Below are positions 1-8,501 of a stretch of 64,000 nucleotides of DNA, piece by piece. The stretch is from Actinomycetospora lutea (GTDB taxonomy: Bacteria; Actinomycetota; Actinomycetes; Mycobacteriales; Pseudonocardiaceae), in assembly GCF_028737205.1 (NCBI RefSeq), contig NZ_JAQZAL010000001.1, positions 124,001 through 188,000 of the forward strand, given 5' to 3'. The stretch's first letter is position 1. Each line of letters begins with the position of its first letter. Made by a program: the position numbers and the translations under genes. The notes beneath the pieces are model-generated. The model was not told the origin of the DNA, made no database searches, and worked only from the letters and a program-made list of their open reading frames with translations.

Positions 1-42
1 CGCGACGTCAACGAAGCGATCATGGAGGCCGCTCGTGGCTGA
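1..42 (+). CDS. gltB: Glutamate synthase large subunit, C-terminal end only
   Basis: Only the last 13 codons and the TGA stop are in the window (ending EAIMEAARG). The identification rests on position: the reading frame ends inside the first codons of gltD, overlapping it by eight bases, which is the usual gltB-gltD arrangement for NADPH-dependent glutamate synthase. The tail also resembles GltB C-termini. Nothing else can be said from so short a piece. Confidence 0.7.
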   Translation, partial: RDVNEAIMEAARG

Positions 43-1498
43 CCCCCGTGGATTCATGACCACCGGCCGGGAGCTCCCGCGGCGCCGGCCCGTCGACATC
101 CGCATCCGTGACTGGCACGAGGTCTACGAGGAGTTCAACCCGGCCACGCTGCGCAAGCAGGCCGGGCGCTGCATGGACTGCGGCATCCCGTTCTGCCACC
201 AGGGCTGCCCGCTCGGGAACATGATCCCCGAGTGGAACGACCTGGTCTGGCGCGACGACTGGGCCGAGGCCATCGAGCGCCTGCACGCGACCAACAACTT
301 CCCGGAGTTCACCGGGACGCTGTGCCCGGCGCCCTGCGAGGCCGCCTGCGTGCTCGGGATCAACTCGGACCCGGTGACGATCAAGCAGGTCGAGATCGAG
401 ATCATCGACCGCGCCTGGGACGAGGGCTTCGTGCGACCCGAGCTCCCCGAGTCGAAGACCGGCAGGTCGGTCGCGGTCGTCGGCTCCGGGCCCGCGGGCC
501 TCGCGGCCGCCCAGCAGCTCACGCGCGCCGGGCACGACGTCACCGTGTACGAGCGCGCCGACCGCATCGGCGGGCTCCTGCGCTACGGCATCCCCGAGTT
601 CAAGATGGAGAAGAAGCGCCTCGACCGCCGTCTCGAGCAGATGGTGGCCGAGGGGACCCGCTTCTTCGCGGGCGTCGAGGTCGGCGGCCCGGCCGACACC
701 GACCTCTCGATCGAGAAGCTGCGCGCCGAGCACGACGCCGTCGTCCTCGCGGTCGGCGCCACGGCCTGGCGCGACCTCCCGATCACCGGCCGCGAGCTGG
801 AGGGCATCCACCAGGCGATGGAGTACCTGCCGCCGTCGAACAAGGTGCAGCAGGGCGACTACGAGCGCTCCGTCATCGACGTCGAGGGCAAGGACGTCGT
901 CGTGATCGGCGGCGGCGACACCGGCGCCGACTGCGTCGGGACCGCCCACCGGCAGGGTGCGAAGTCGGTGACCCAGCTCGAGATCATGCCGATCCCGCCG
1001 GCGGAGCGCCCGGGCACCAACCCCTGGCCGACCTATCCGATGATCTTCCGCATCTCCTCGGCCCACGAGGAGGGCGGCGAGCGGCTGTTCTCGGTCAACA
1101 CCGACGAGTTCCTCGGCGACGAGCACGGCCGGCTGCGCGCGCTGCGCCTGGTCGACGTCGAGCGCGTCGACGGGAAGTTCGTGCCGGTGGAAGGCAGCGA
1201 GCGGGAGATCCCGGCCGACTTCGTCTTCCTCGCGATGGGCTTCCTCGGCCCGCAGAAGGAGGGCCTGCTCGACAGCCTCGGCGTCGAGTACGACGACCGC
1301 GGCAACGTGAGGCGCGGCGACGACTACCAGAGCTCGGTGCCCGGCGTCTTCGCCGCCGGCGACGCCGGGCGCGGGCAGTCGCTGATCGTCTGGGCGATCG
1401 CCGAGGGCCGCTCGGCCGCCGCCGGCGTCGACGCGTTCCTCACCGGCCGCGACGTCCTCCCGCGCCCGATCAACCCGACCGACCGCGCGCTGGCCTGA
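35..1498 (+). CDS. gltD: Glutamate synthase (NADPH) small subunit
   Basis: This 487-residue protein is the beta subunit of glutamate synthase. It oxidises NADPH and passes electrons through FAD and iron-sulfur clusters to the large subunit, which makes two glutamates from glutamine and 2-oxoglutarate. The N-terminal region carries the cysteine motifs for [4Fe-4S] clusters (CMDCGIPFCHQGC from Cys46, then LCPAPCEAAC). An FAD-binding GSGPAG motif follows near residue 150, and an NADPH-binding GGGDTGADC motif near 290. Length matches the family. Translation starts at GTG inside the end of gltB, so the two are probably translationally coupled. No oddities were seen. Confidence 0.96.
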   Translation: MADPRGFMTTGRELPRRRPVDIRIRDWHEVYEEFNPATLRKQAGRCMDCGIPFCHQGCPLGNMIPEWNDLVWRDDWAEAIERLHATNNFPEFTGTLCPAPCEAACVLGINSDPVTIKQVEIEIIDRAWDEGFVRPELPESKTGRSVAVVGSGPAGLAAAQQLTRAGHDVTVYERADRIGGLLRYGIPEFKMEKKRLDRRLEQMVAEGTRFFAGVEVGGPADTDLSIEKLRAEHDAVVLAVGATAWRDLPITGRELEGIHQAMEYLPPSNKVQQGDYERSVIDVEGKDVVVIGGGDTGADCVGTAHRQGAKSVTQLEIMPIPPAERPGTNPWPTYPMIFRISSAHEEGGERLFSVNTDEFLGDEHGRLRALRLVDVERVDGKFVPVEGSEREIPADFVFLAMGFLGPQKEGLLDSLGVEYDDRGNVRRGDDYQSSVPGVFAAGDAGRGQSLIVWAIAEGRSAAAGVDAFLTGRDVLPRPINPTDRALA

Positions 1499-1562
1499 CG
1501 CGGCTCCACCGGACGAACGACCGCGCGGGCGGGCGTACCGGTCCGTTTCGGCGGCGGAGCGC

Positions 1563-2405
1563 TCAGGCGACGAGCGCGAGGGCCGGGCGCGCCGCCGCGG
1601 GGCGGACCGGGAGGGCGGATAGGGCGGATGCCGCCCGCCGCGTGCGCCGCGGGGTCGCCGGGCGGGCGAGGCCGGCGATGCGGGTGACGACGCCGGCGTC
1701 GCGCAGCAGGCCGCAGTGCCCGACGCCGTCGACGACGACCGGCTCGGTGCCAGTGAGCGCCGCGGCCTCGGTCGCGACGACGACGTCGGCGCGGGAGGCC
1801 AGGGCGGTCCAGGGGGTGCCGGCGGTCGCGGGGACGGTCGCGAGCGCGCGCAGGACCGGGGAGCCGGCGCGCAGGTCGCGGACCGCGCCGACCGGGAACA
1901 GGTGGGCCCAGCGGGTGCCGCGCAGCGGGGCGGCGACGGTGACGACGCGGGTGACGACGCCGGCGAGGCGCCCGTCGGCCAGGCTCGCGGCCACGATGAC
2001 GCCACCCAGGCTGTGCCCGACGAGGGTCACCGAGCGGGCGCCGCTGCGGCGGGCGAGGTCCGCGACCTCGTCGGCCAGGCGCGCGCCGAGCTCCTCGACC
2101 CCGGTGGTCCACGTGTAGCGGTGGACGACGACGGCGACGCCCGGCCCGCCCAGCGCGCGGGCCACGTCGCCCCAGCAGTCCGGGCCGGCCCCGAAGCCGT
2201 GCACCAGGACGACGAGCGAGCGCGCGTCGCCGACCTGGGTCGTGGGCTCCGGGGTCCGCACCCGTCCGCGGTGCAGGACGGCGAGGACGAGCGTGGCGAG
2301 CACGGCGGCCACGACCCGCAGGGCCGAGCGCACCTCGCGGAGGTGGCGGCGCACCGACGACGTGACCACGACCCACCTCCGCCGATCGGGGGCCGGGTCC
2401 GTCAC
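1563..2405 (-). CDS. Alpha/beta hydrolase, lipase-like, with N-terminal membrane anchor
   Basis: This 280-residue hydrolase has an oxyanion-type LVHGFG stretch near residue 70 and a nucleophile elbow GHSLGG around residue 130, with a late DGVGHCGLL segment that probably supplies the catalytic histidine. Residues about 28-46 are hydrophobic after a basic start, suggesting a signal anchor, so it may act at or outside the membrane. The pattern resembles triacylglycerol lipase/esterase families, but the substrate is unknown. It converges on gltD and is followed upstream by an unrelated small gene. The start is a GTG. Confidence 0.8.
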   Translation of the reverse strand: MTDPAPDRRRWVVVTSSVRRHLREVRSALRVVAAVLATLVLAVLHRGRVRTPEPTTQVGDARSLVVLVHGFGAGPDCWGDVARALGGPGVAVVVHRYTWTTGVEELGARLADEVADLARRSGARSVTLVGHSLGGVIVAASLADGRLAGVVTRVVTVAAPLRGTRWAHLFPVGAVRDLRAGSPVLRALATVPATAGTPWTALASRADVVVATEAAALTGTEPVVVDGVGHCGLLRDAGVVTRIAGLARPATPRRTRRAASALSALPVRPAAARPALALVA

Positions 2406-2526
2406 CCGGCGTGTGCCCTGGTCACGAGCCTGGTCGACGCGTCACACCCTGTCGGGTGGGCGGGCACCACGACCGGGTAGGGCCCGCCCCCGCTGTCGTC
2501 AGAGGGGGACCGGGACATGGGGCCTC

Positions 2527-2823
2527 CTACGCGGGGCGCGACTGGCGGTGGCCGGCGATCGCCGGCACCGTCACGCGCAGGCGGTGCGGGGCGACCTGCC
2601 AGTAGCGGCGCTCCGGGTCGGCGAGGCGCCAGCGCTCGGCGAGCTCGGTGACCAGGTCCTGGTCCACCGACGTCGCCCGGGCCCGCCAGCGGCGCGAGCG
2701 CCCGCGCACGAGGACGTCGAGAGCACCCCAGGCGTCCTCGGCCGAGCCGTGCACGGTGACGGTGGCCGGGGCCTCGCCGTCACCGAACAGCACCGTGTAG
2801 GCACTGACCGCGTCGTAGGTCAC
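2527..2823 (-). CDS. Small conserved-type protein of unknown function
   Basis: This 98-residue protein begins VTYDAVSAYTVLFGDGEAP at a GTG that sits just downstream of a strong GGAGGAGA ribosome-binding site, which decides the start. The sequence is mixed alpha/beta in character, with a basic middle (RGRSRRWRARA) and no membrane segment or signal peptide. I do not recognise the family. It lies between a hydrolase gene and ppc on the same strand, with about 250 bases of non-coding sequence before ppc, so no functional link is evident. Confidence 0.65.
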   Translation of the reverse strand: MTYDAVSAYTVLFGDGEAPATVTVHGSAEDAWGALDVLVRGRSRRWRARATSVDQDLVTELAERWRLADPERRYWQVAPHRLRVTVPAIAGHRQSRPA

Positions 2824-3077
2824 CGGTTCTCCTCCCGCCGGTCCTCCGGTGCCGCGGACGCGGTCACCCGGGTCGGGCCGACGCCCCCAGTGAAGCCGTC
2901 CGGGCGACCCACCGACGAGCGCCACGCGGCGGTCCGCGCCGAGCTGAACCGATTCCGCGACGGGTGGTCCGCCCGCTCGTGTGTCGCCCGTCCGGTGGTG
3001 CCGTCTGTCGCACGACGGGTGCGGGTGACCCGTCCGGCGGTGCCGGCTCGTCGGTCCGGCCGGGACCGCGGCGCGGC

Positions 3078-5855
3078 TCAGCCCGTGTTGCGCATCCCCG
3101 CCGAGATGCCGTTGACCGTGAGGAGCAGCGCGCGCTGCAGGTCGGGGTCGGGCTCGGAGACCTTCCGCCGCTCGGCGAGCGTGTGGATCTGCAGGTGGTG
3201 CAGCGGTTCGAGGTAGCCCTCGCGGATGTCGAGCGTGCGGCGCAGCAGGGGGTTGCCGCCGAGCAGCGCGCCGCTCGGGGTGAGCTTGAGGACCTCGCGC
3301 TCGGTGACCCGGTGCTCCGCCTTGATGATCTCGAAGACCTCCTGGAGCTCGGGGTCGACGAGCTCGGAGACGTAGAAGCCGGCGATGCGCATGTCGGTCT
3401 TCGCCAGCGTCATCTCGACGTTGGACAGGAGGTTGGCGAAGAACGCCCAGTCGCGCATCTCGTCGACGACCTCGGAGTAGCCGGCGTCGTGGGCGGCCTT
3501 CAGCCCGGTGCCCAGACCGAACCAGCCCGGCACGATCATCCGCGTCTGGGTCCAGCCGAACACCCACGGGATGGCGCGCAGGTCGGACAGCGACGTCTGC
3601 CCGCCGGCACCGGGCCGCTTGCCCGGCCGCGACCCGACGTTGAGCATCGAGAGCTCGTCGACGGGCGTGGCCTGGGTGAAGAAGTCCGGCAGCGACTCGT
3701 GGGAGATCAGCTGCTCGTAGGCCTCCTGGGCGGCGTCGGAGATGACGTCCATCGCCTCGTCCCAGCGCTTGAGCGTCGCCGCCTCCACCCGCGAGGTCTG
3801 GTGCAGCAGCGTCGCCTCGAGCACCGCCGAGAGCATGATCTCGAGGTTGTCCCGCGCCAGCGCCGGCAGCGAGTACTTGTCGGAGATGACCTCGCCCTGC
3901 TCGGTCACCTTCATCACCGCGTCGACGACGCCGTGCGGCTGGGCGGCGATCGCCTCGCCCGCGGGCCCGCCGCCGCGCCCGACCGACCCGCCGCGCCCGT
4001 GGAAGAGGCGCAGCCGCACGCCGTGCTTGGCGGCGACGTCGCGCAACTGGCGCTGGGCGCGGTGGATCGACCACTGCGACGTGGTCAGCCCGGCGCCCTT
4101 GTTGGAGTCCGAGTAGCCCAGCATCATCTCCTGCACGTCGCCGCGGGCGGCCACGAGCGCGCGGTACGACGGGTCGGAGAGCATGCCGTCGAGCAGGTCG
4201 CCGGAGATCCGCAGCTCGGTCGCGGTCTCGAACAGCGGCACGATGTCCAGCGAGGAGACGGCGCCCTCGGCCGACAGCTCGACCAGACCGGCCTCGCGGG
4301 CCAGCACCGCGACGGCGAGGATGTCGTCGACGTTCTGGGCCATCGAGATGACGTAGGTGTGCAGCGCCTCCTGCCCGTAGGTCTCCTGCACGGTGCGGAT
4401 GCAGTCGAAGACCTCGAGGGTCTCGGTCACCGAGTCGTCGAACTGCCGATCGCGCCGCGGGGTCAGCGTCCGCCGGCCGGCCAGCTCCGCGGACAGCACC
4501 TCGCGGCGCCCGCCGTGGTCCAGCTCGCGGTAGGGGGTGTCGAGCTCGCCCAGCCGGTCGAACAGCGCCGCCAGCGCCGCGTGGTGGTAGCTCGAGTGCT
4601 CGCGGACGTCGACGCTCGCGAGGTGCAGCCCGACGGCGTTCGCGCTGCGCATGACGTCGCGCAGCCCGCCGTCGGCGATCCGCTCGCCCTGGTGGGAGCG
4701 CAGCGAGACGTCCATGACCTCGAGGTCGCGCAGGTACTCGTCGGCGCCGAGGTAGTCGCGGCCGGGCCGGTGGGGGGTGTCCTCGGCGTACCGGCGGCGG
4801 GTGTTCTCCAGGCGCGCGTGGATGTAGGAGCACTTGAGCCGGTAGGGCTCCTCGGCGTTGAGGCGCACGAACCGGTCGTAGACCTCGGGCAGGGCCCGGC
4901 GTGCACGGGCGAGGCTGCGGCGCAGGTCCTCGCTGACCCCGACCAGGCGGGTCGAGAGCGACAGCTCCTGCACGAGCTCCTCGAGCAGCTCGCTCTGGAT
5001 GCGCACGCCCCGCTCGCCGTAGATCCGCATCGTCTCGAGCGTCAGGTCGGCGGTGACATTCGGGTTGCCGTCGCGGTCGCCGCCGACCCAGCAGCCGAGC
5101 ACCAGCGGCCGGGAGTGCTCGGGCAGGTGCAGCCCCACGCGGTCGAGCTCCTCGTCGAGCGCGGTGAGGACCTCGGGGACCGTGCGGCGCCCGAGCTGCT
5201 CGAGGTAGTAGGCGACCGAGCGCGCCTCGTCGAGCACCGTCGGGCGCTCGGGGCGGATCTCGTCGGTCTGCCAGATGAGGTCGACGAGCCGGTGCAGGCG
5301 TGTCTCCGCGATCTCCTCGGGCAGATCCTGCGCGAGCACGGTCGCGATCGAGCGCAGCTTGCCCAGCACCGACTGCCGCTGGGCCTCGGTGGGGTGCGCG
5401 GTGAACACCGGCTCCAGTTCGAGGCGCGACAGGGCGGTGGCGAGCTCGTCGGGGTCGGCGTCGCTGACGAGCCGGTCGACGAGCGTGTGCAGCGGCCCGG
5501 ACCCCTCGGCGTGCACGGCGGCGCGCTCCTGGCTGCGGTGCAGCTGCTCGGCGAGGTTGGCGAGGTGGAAGTAGGTGGCGAACGCGCGGCCGAGCACCGC
5601 GGCCGTGCCCGGGTCGAGCTCGGCGAGCACGTCGCGGATGGCCGTGTCGCCCCGTTCCGGGACCTCGCGCACCAGCCGGCGCACCTTCTCCACCAGCTCC
5701 AGCATGTCGTCGCCGTGCTGGGCGGCCACCGTGCGCCCGAGCAGCGTCGAGAGCCGGCGGATGTCGGCCCGCAGCGCCGAGTGCTCGGACTCCGAGGCGA
5801 CGCTGCCCTCGCTGGGCACGCGGTCGGCCCGCGCGGGCCGGTCGTTCTCGCTCAT
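3078..5855 (-). CDS. ppc: Phosphoenolpyruvate carboxylase
   Basis: This 925-residue cytoplasmic enzyme carboxylates phosphoenolpyruvate with bicarbonate to oxaloacetate, refilling the TCA cycle. The family signatures are all present: FTAHPTEAQR with the catalytic histidine near residue 153, GYSDSNKGAG near 581, FHGRGGSVGRGGGP near 620, and the invariant C-terminal GMRNTG. Length is normal for the bacterial enzyme. The ATG start follows a GGAGGGCG ribosome-binding site. Very long open frames lie opposite it on the other strand; they are by-products of the high G+C content. Confidence 0.97.
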   Translation of the reverse strand: MSENDRPARADRVPSEGSVASESEHSALRADIRRLSTLLGRTVAAQHGDDMLELVEKVRRLVREVPERGDTAIRDVLAELDPGTAAVLGRAFATYFHLANLAEQLHRSQERAAVHAEGSGPLHTLVDRLVSDADPDELATALSRLELEPVFTAHPTEAQRQSVLGKLRSIATVLAQDLPEEIAETRLHRLVDLIWQTDEIRPERPTVLDEARSVAYYLEQLGRRTVPEVLTALDEELDRVGLHLPEHSRPLVLGCWVGGDRDGNPNVTADLTLETMRIYGERGVRIQSELLEELVQELSLSTRLVGVSEDLRRSLARARRALPEVYDRFVRLNAEEPYRLKCSYIHARLENTRRRYAEDTPHRPGRDYLGADEYLRDLEVMDVSLRSHQGERIADGGLRDVMRSANAVGLHLASVDVREHSSYHHAALAALFDRLGELDTPYRELDHGGRREVLSAELAGRRTLTPRRDRQFDDSVTETLEVFDCIRTVQETYGQEALHTYVISMAQNVDDILAVAVLAREAGLVELSAEGAVSSLDIVPLFETATELRISGDLLDGMLSDPSYRALVAARGDVQEMMLGYSDSNKGAGLTTSQWSIHRAQRQLRDVAAKHGVRLRLFHGRGGSVGRGGGPAGEAIAAQPHGVVDAVMKVTEQGEVISDKYSLPALARDNLEIMLSAVLEATLLHQTSRVEAATLKRWDEAMDVISDAAQEAYEQLISHESLPDFFTQATPVDELSMLNVGSRPGKRPGAGGQTSLSDLRAIPWVFGWTQTRMIVPGWFGLGTGLKAAHDAGYSEVVDEMRDWAFFANLLSNVEMTLAKTDMRIAGFYVSELVDPELQEVFEIIKAEHRVTEREVLKLTPSGALLGGNPLLRRTLDIREGYLEPLHHLQIHTLAERRKVSEPDPDLQRALLLTVNGISAGMRNTG

Positions 5856-5960
5856 GGGACGCCCTCCTGGTCGGCCTGCCCGCGGGGGATTCGAGCGGGT
5901 GGGGTCCGCGACGGTGGGGACGCCACGGGATTGTGCCCCCGATCGGCGTCCGCGACACCC

Positions 5961-6428
5961 CTATCCGGTGGTGACCGCGGCCGGGAGGAGCCCGAGCTGG
6001 TCGAGCAGGCCGTGGTGGTCCCAGAGCGTGCGGTGCTCGGTGATCCTCTCGCGGCGCACGGCGACCACAGAGATCGCCAGCACCTCGACCCGCCGGCCCG
6101 TCGCCGCGACCCCGGGCAGGAGCCAGGGGAGCTCGCGGTCGTGGGTGAACGCCAGGCGCTGCTCGTCGACGACCCGCCAGCGGTCGCCGGTGCGCGAGAC
6201 GCGGGTGGTGGTGAGGTCGGCGGGGCGGTGCGGCAGCACGTCGTCGGCGAGGTGGCGGCGCAGCGCCTCCACGCCGCACGCGCCGAGACCGGTCGGCAGC
6301 CGGGTCAGCACCACGTCGTCGGTGACCCGGGCCAGCGCCGCGTCGAGGTCGCCGGCGCGGACGGCGCCGGCGAACGCGTCGACGGTGCGCTCGACCGCGA
6401 CCATCATGTCCTGGACCGCCTTGGTCAT
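5961..6428 (-). CDS. SnoaL/NTF2-like protein
   Basis: This 155-residue protein has the layout of the nuclear-transport-factor-2/SnoaL fold: an N-terminal helix (FAGAVRAGDLDAALARVTDD), then beta-rich segments with DRWRVVDEQRLAF and a C-terminal strand (RRERITEHRTLWD). Members act as small-ligand enzymes or as unassigned scaffolds, so no reaction can be named. The start was placed at MTKAVQDMMVAVER, where the fold begins; a longer reading is possible but poor. It is divergent from the reductase gene that follows. Confidence 0.7.
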   Translation of the reverse strand: MTKAVQDMMVAVERTVDAFAGAVRAGDLDAALARVTDDVVLTRLPTGLGACGVEALRRHLADDVLPHRPADLTTTRVSRTGDRWRVVDEQRLAFTHDRELPWLLPGVAATGRRVEVLAISVVAVRRERITEHRTLWDHHGLLDQLGLLPAAVTTG

Positions 6429-6510
6429 CGTCCGATGCTCGCACCCGACGCCCGGCGCCCGCGACGGTTCGCCGGCGCGACGCCCGGCACCGCGTCCTCG
6501 AGGAGGCCCG

Positions 6511-7080
6511 ATGACCCGCGTCGTCGCCCAGCAATGGATCTCGGTCGACGGCTTCGCGGCGGGCCCCACCGACGAGACGGACATCTTCGCCGGCGTCCCG
6601 GAGGAGAGCGACCGCCGCAGCATGGAGCTCAACGCCGAGCTGCTGGCCGACGTCGAGGTCGTCCTGCTCGGCCGGCGCACCTACGAGGGGTTCGTGACGT
6701 TCTGGCCCACCGACGCGAGCCGCGAGGTGCCGGTCGCGCCGCTGGTGAACGCCGTGCCCAAGCTCGTCGCCTCGACCACGCTGCGCGCGGCCCCGTGGGG
6801 CGACCACGCGCCCGCCGAGGTCGTGCCCGACGCCGTCGAGCGCGTGCGGGCACTGCGCGCGGGCTCCGGCGGGATCGTGCTGGTCTGGGGCTCGCTGGCC
6901 CTCATGCGCACGCTGATCGACGCGGGCCAGGTCGACGAGCTCGACCTGTTCGTCGCCCCCATCGCCCTGGGCGGCGGGACGCCGCTGGTCACCCCCGGGC
7001 GCCCGCTGCGACTGCGCCAGATCGCCGGCGAGGTGTTCCCCGCGGGCGGGGCGCACCTGCGGTTCGCGGTGACGGACTGA
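6511..7080 (+). CDS. RibD C-terminal/dihydrofolate-reductase-like reductase (1 of 3)
   Basis: This 189-residue protein belongs to the family of free-standing RibD-C domains, which have a dihydrofolate-reductase fold and bind NADPH. Typical marks are the N-terminal QQWISVDGFAAGP, LLGRRTYEGF in the middle, and VWGSLALMRTLIDAG before the last strands (LGGGTPLV). The ATG follows AGGAGG at ideal spacing. Two related genes follow on the opposite strand. The physiological substrate is unknown; such proteins are often misnamed dihydrofolate reductases. Confidence 0.85.
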   Translation: MTRVVAQQWISVDGFAAGPTDETDIFAGVPEESDRRSMELNAELLADVEVVLLGRRTYEGFVTFWPTDASREVPVAPLVNAVPKLVASTTLRAAPWGDHAPAEVVPDAVERVRALRAGSGGIVLVWGSLALMRTLIDAGQVDELDLFVAPIALGGGTPLVTPGRPLRLRQIAGEVFPAGGAHLRFAVTD

Positions 7081-7083
7081 CCC

Positions 7084-7713
7084 TCACCCGTCGCGGGAAT
7101 CGACAGCGGCGCCGCCCTCCCGCAGCACGCGGTAGCGCAGGTGCACCATGCCCGGCCCGACCGCGCTGTGCACCAGCTCGAGCTCGACCTGCTCGGGCGG
7201 CAGCTCCCCCGGCGCGTCACCGAACAGGCGGCGGCCCCGCCCCAGCAGGACGGGGACGATCTGCAGGGCCATCTCGTCGATCTCCCCGGCCAGCAGGAAC
7301 GCGCGGGCCGCAGAGGCCCCGTGGAGCAGGACGTCCTTATCGCCCGCCGCCTCCCGGGCCCGGGCGGCCGCCTCCCGCACGTCGGCGACGGGGCGCACGA
7401 GCCCGGACGCGGGGCCCGGCGACCTCGTCAGCACGATGATCGGCACGCCGTCGTGGTGGTCGCCGCCCCACCCGCCGGCGAGATCGTAGGTGCGCCGGCC
7501 GGTGAGCACCGCGCCGGACGTCATCAGCTCGGCCATGACCGCCGCGCCGACCTCGTCGTCGGAGTGGGCCGCGGCCGGGTGGTCGGGACCGTCGAAGGTG
7601 ACGAAGTCGTGCAGGCGCTCGCCCCCGATCCCGAGTCCCTGCCCGGGGCCGTCCTCGGGGCCCGCGATGAAGCCGTCGAGGGACATCCACATGCACAGAA
7701 CGATCTTGCTCAT
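7084..7713 (-). CDS. RibD C-terminal/dihydrofolate-reductase-like reductase (2 of 3)
   Basis: This 209-residue paralogue begins MSKIVLCMWMSLDGFIAGP directly after a GAGGAGG ribosome-binding site. It keeps the family landmarks LTGRRTYDLAGG, DVLLHGASAARAFLLAGEID and PVLLGRGRRLF. It is tail-to-tail with the previous paralogue with a gap of three bases. A 26-base gap separates it from a third copy upstream on the same strand, so copies two and three may be co-transcribed. The fold and NADPH dependence are known for the family; the substrate is not. Confidence 0.85.
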   Translation of the reverse strand: MSKIVLCMWMSLDGFIAGPEDGPGQGLGIGGERLHDFVTFDGPDHPAAAHSDDEVGAAVMAELMTSGAVLTGRRTYDLAGGWGGDHHDGVPIIVLTRSPGPASGLVRPVADVREAAARAREAAGDKDVLLHGASAARAFLLAGEIDEMALQIVPVLLGRGRRLFGDAPGELPPEQVELELVHSAVGPGMVHLRYRVLREGGAAVDSRDG

Positions 7714-7739
7714 GGCTCCTCCTCGTCGAGGTGTCGGTG

Positions 7740-8315
7740 TCAGCGGCGGCGCAGCAGGCTGACCACGGCGCCGGTCGGGACGGTCTGCAGCTCCTCGGTG
7801 GTCCAGGTCGAGCGGGGGAGCGCACCGTCCCAGAACGGCCGGCCCGCGCCCAGCACCGTCGGGATCCGGGTGATCCGCAGTTCGTCGAGCAGCTCGGCGG
7901 CGAGCAGCGCGCGGATGATGCTGACGCTCGAGAACACCGAGATCGTGCGGCCCGGCGCCCGGCGCAGCTCCTCGACCGTGGCCTCGAGGTCGCGCGCCAC
8001 GCGGGCGTTCGACCAGGTTGCCTCGGTGAGCGTGCGGGAGAAGACGACCTTCTCCACCGCGTCGAACCAGCCCGAGAGGTCGCGGCTGCGCGGGTCGGCG
8101 GCCGGGTCGTCGGCCACGGCGGGCCACCAGCCGTGGAAGCCCTCGTAGTTCGTGCGGCCGAGCAGCACGGTGTCGACGCCGCGGTAGTAGCCGGCGAAGC
8201 CCGCCGCGCAGCGCTCGTGGACGGCGGTCTCGATCAGCCAGGACATGTCCCCGTCGGGCCCGGCGGCGAAGCCGTCGAGGGACAGGGTGATGTTGGCGCT
8301 GACGGTGCGGTGCAT
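7740..8315 (-). CDS. RibD C-terminal/dihydrofolate-reductase-like reductase (3 of 3)
   Basis: This 191-residue paralogue starts MHRTVSANITLSLDGFAAGP after a GGGAG ribosome-binding site. It shows LLGRTNYEGFHGWWPAVAD, ISVFSSVSIIRALLAAELLDE and IPTVLGAGRPFW, the same three landmarks as its neighbours. An in-frame upstream start would add about 50 residues of low-complexity basic sequence and was not used. It probably heads a two-gene unit with the preceding entry. Sequence divergence from the other two suggests different substrates rather than a recent duplication. Confidence 0.83.
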   Translation of the reverse strand: MHRTVSANITLSLDGFAAGPDGDMSWLIETAVHERCAAGFAGYYRGVDTVLLGRTNYEGFHGWWPAVADDPAADPRSRDLSGWFDAVEKVVFSRTLTEATWSNARVARDLEATVEELRRAPGRTISVFSSVSIIRALLAAELLDELRITRIPTVLGAGRPFWDGALPRSTWTTEELQTVPTGAVVSLLRRR

Positions 8316-8501
8316 CGGGGTGCTCCCAGGGTGCTCGGTCTCTCGGATCACCCCGACGTCGGTCGGCGCCGGCGACCTTCGTCGCGGGGTCCCGAGCCCC
8401 GGACGCGCGAGCAGGATCGGGACGACTCCCGTGCCGGATCGTCCACCGGTGCGGCGCCGGGTCACGTTGCCCGGGAGCGGTCAGGGGGCATCCGTACCGG
8501 C

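Noticed and set aside
2527-7439. Open frames of about 1500 codons on both strands across ppc and the reductase genes
   Set aside because: They arise from the very high G+C content, which removes stop codons. The translations are Arg/Pro/Ala-rich and have no family motifs, while the true genes in other frames have clear motifs.
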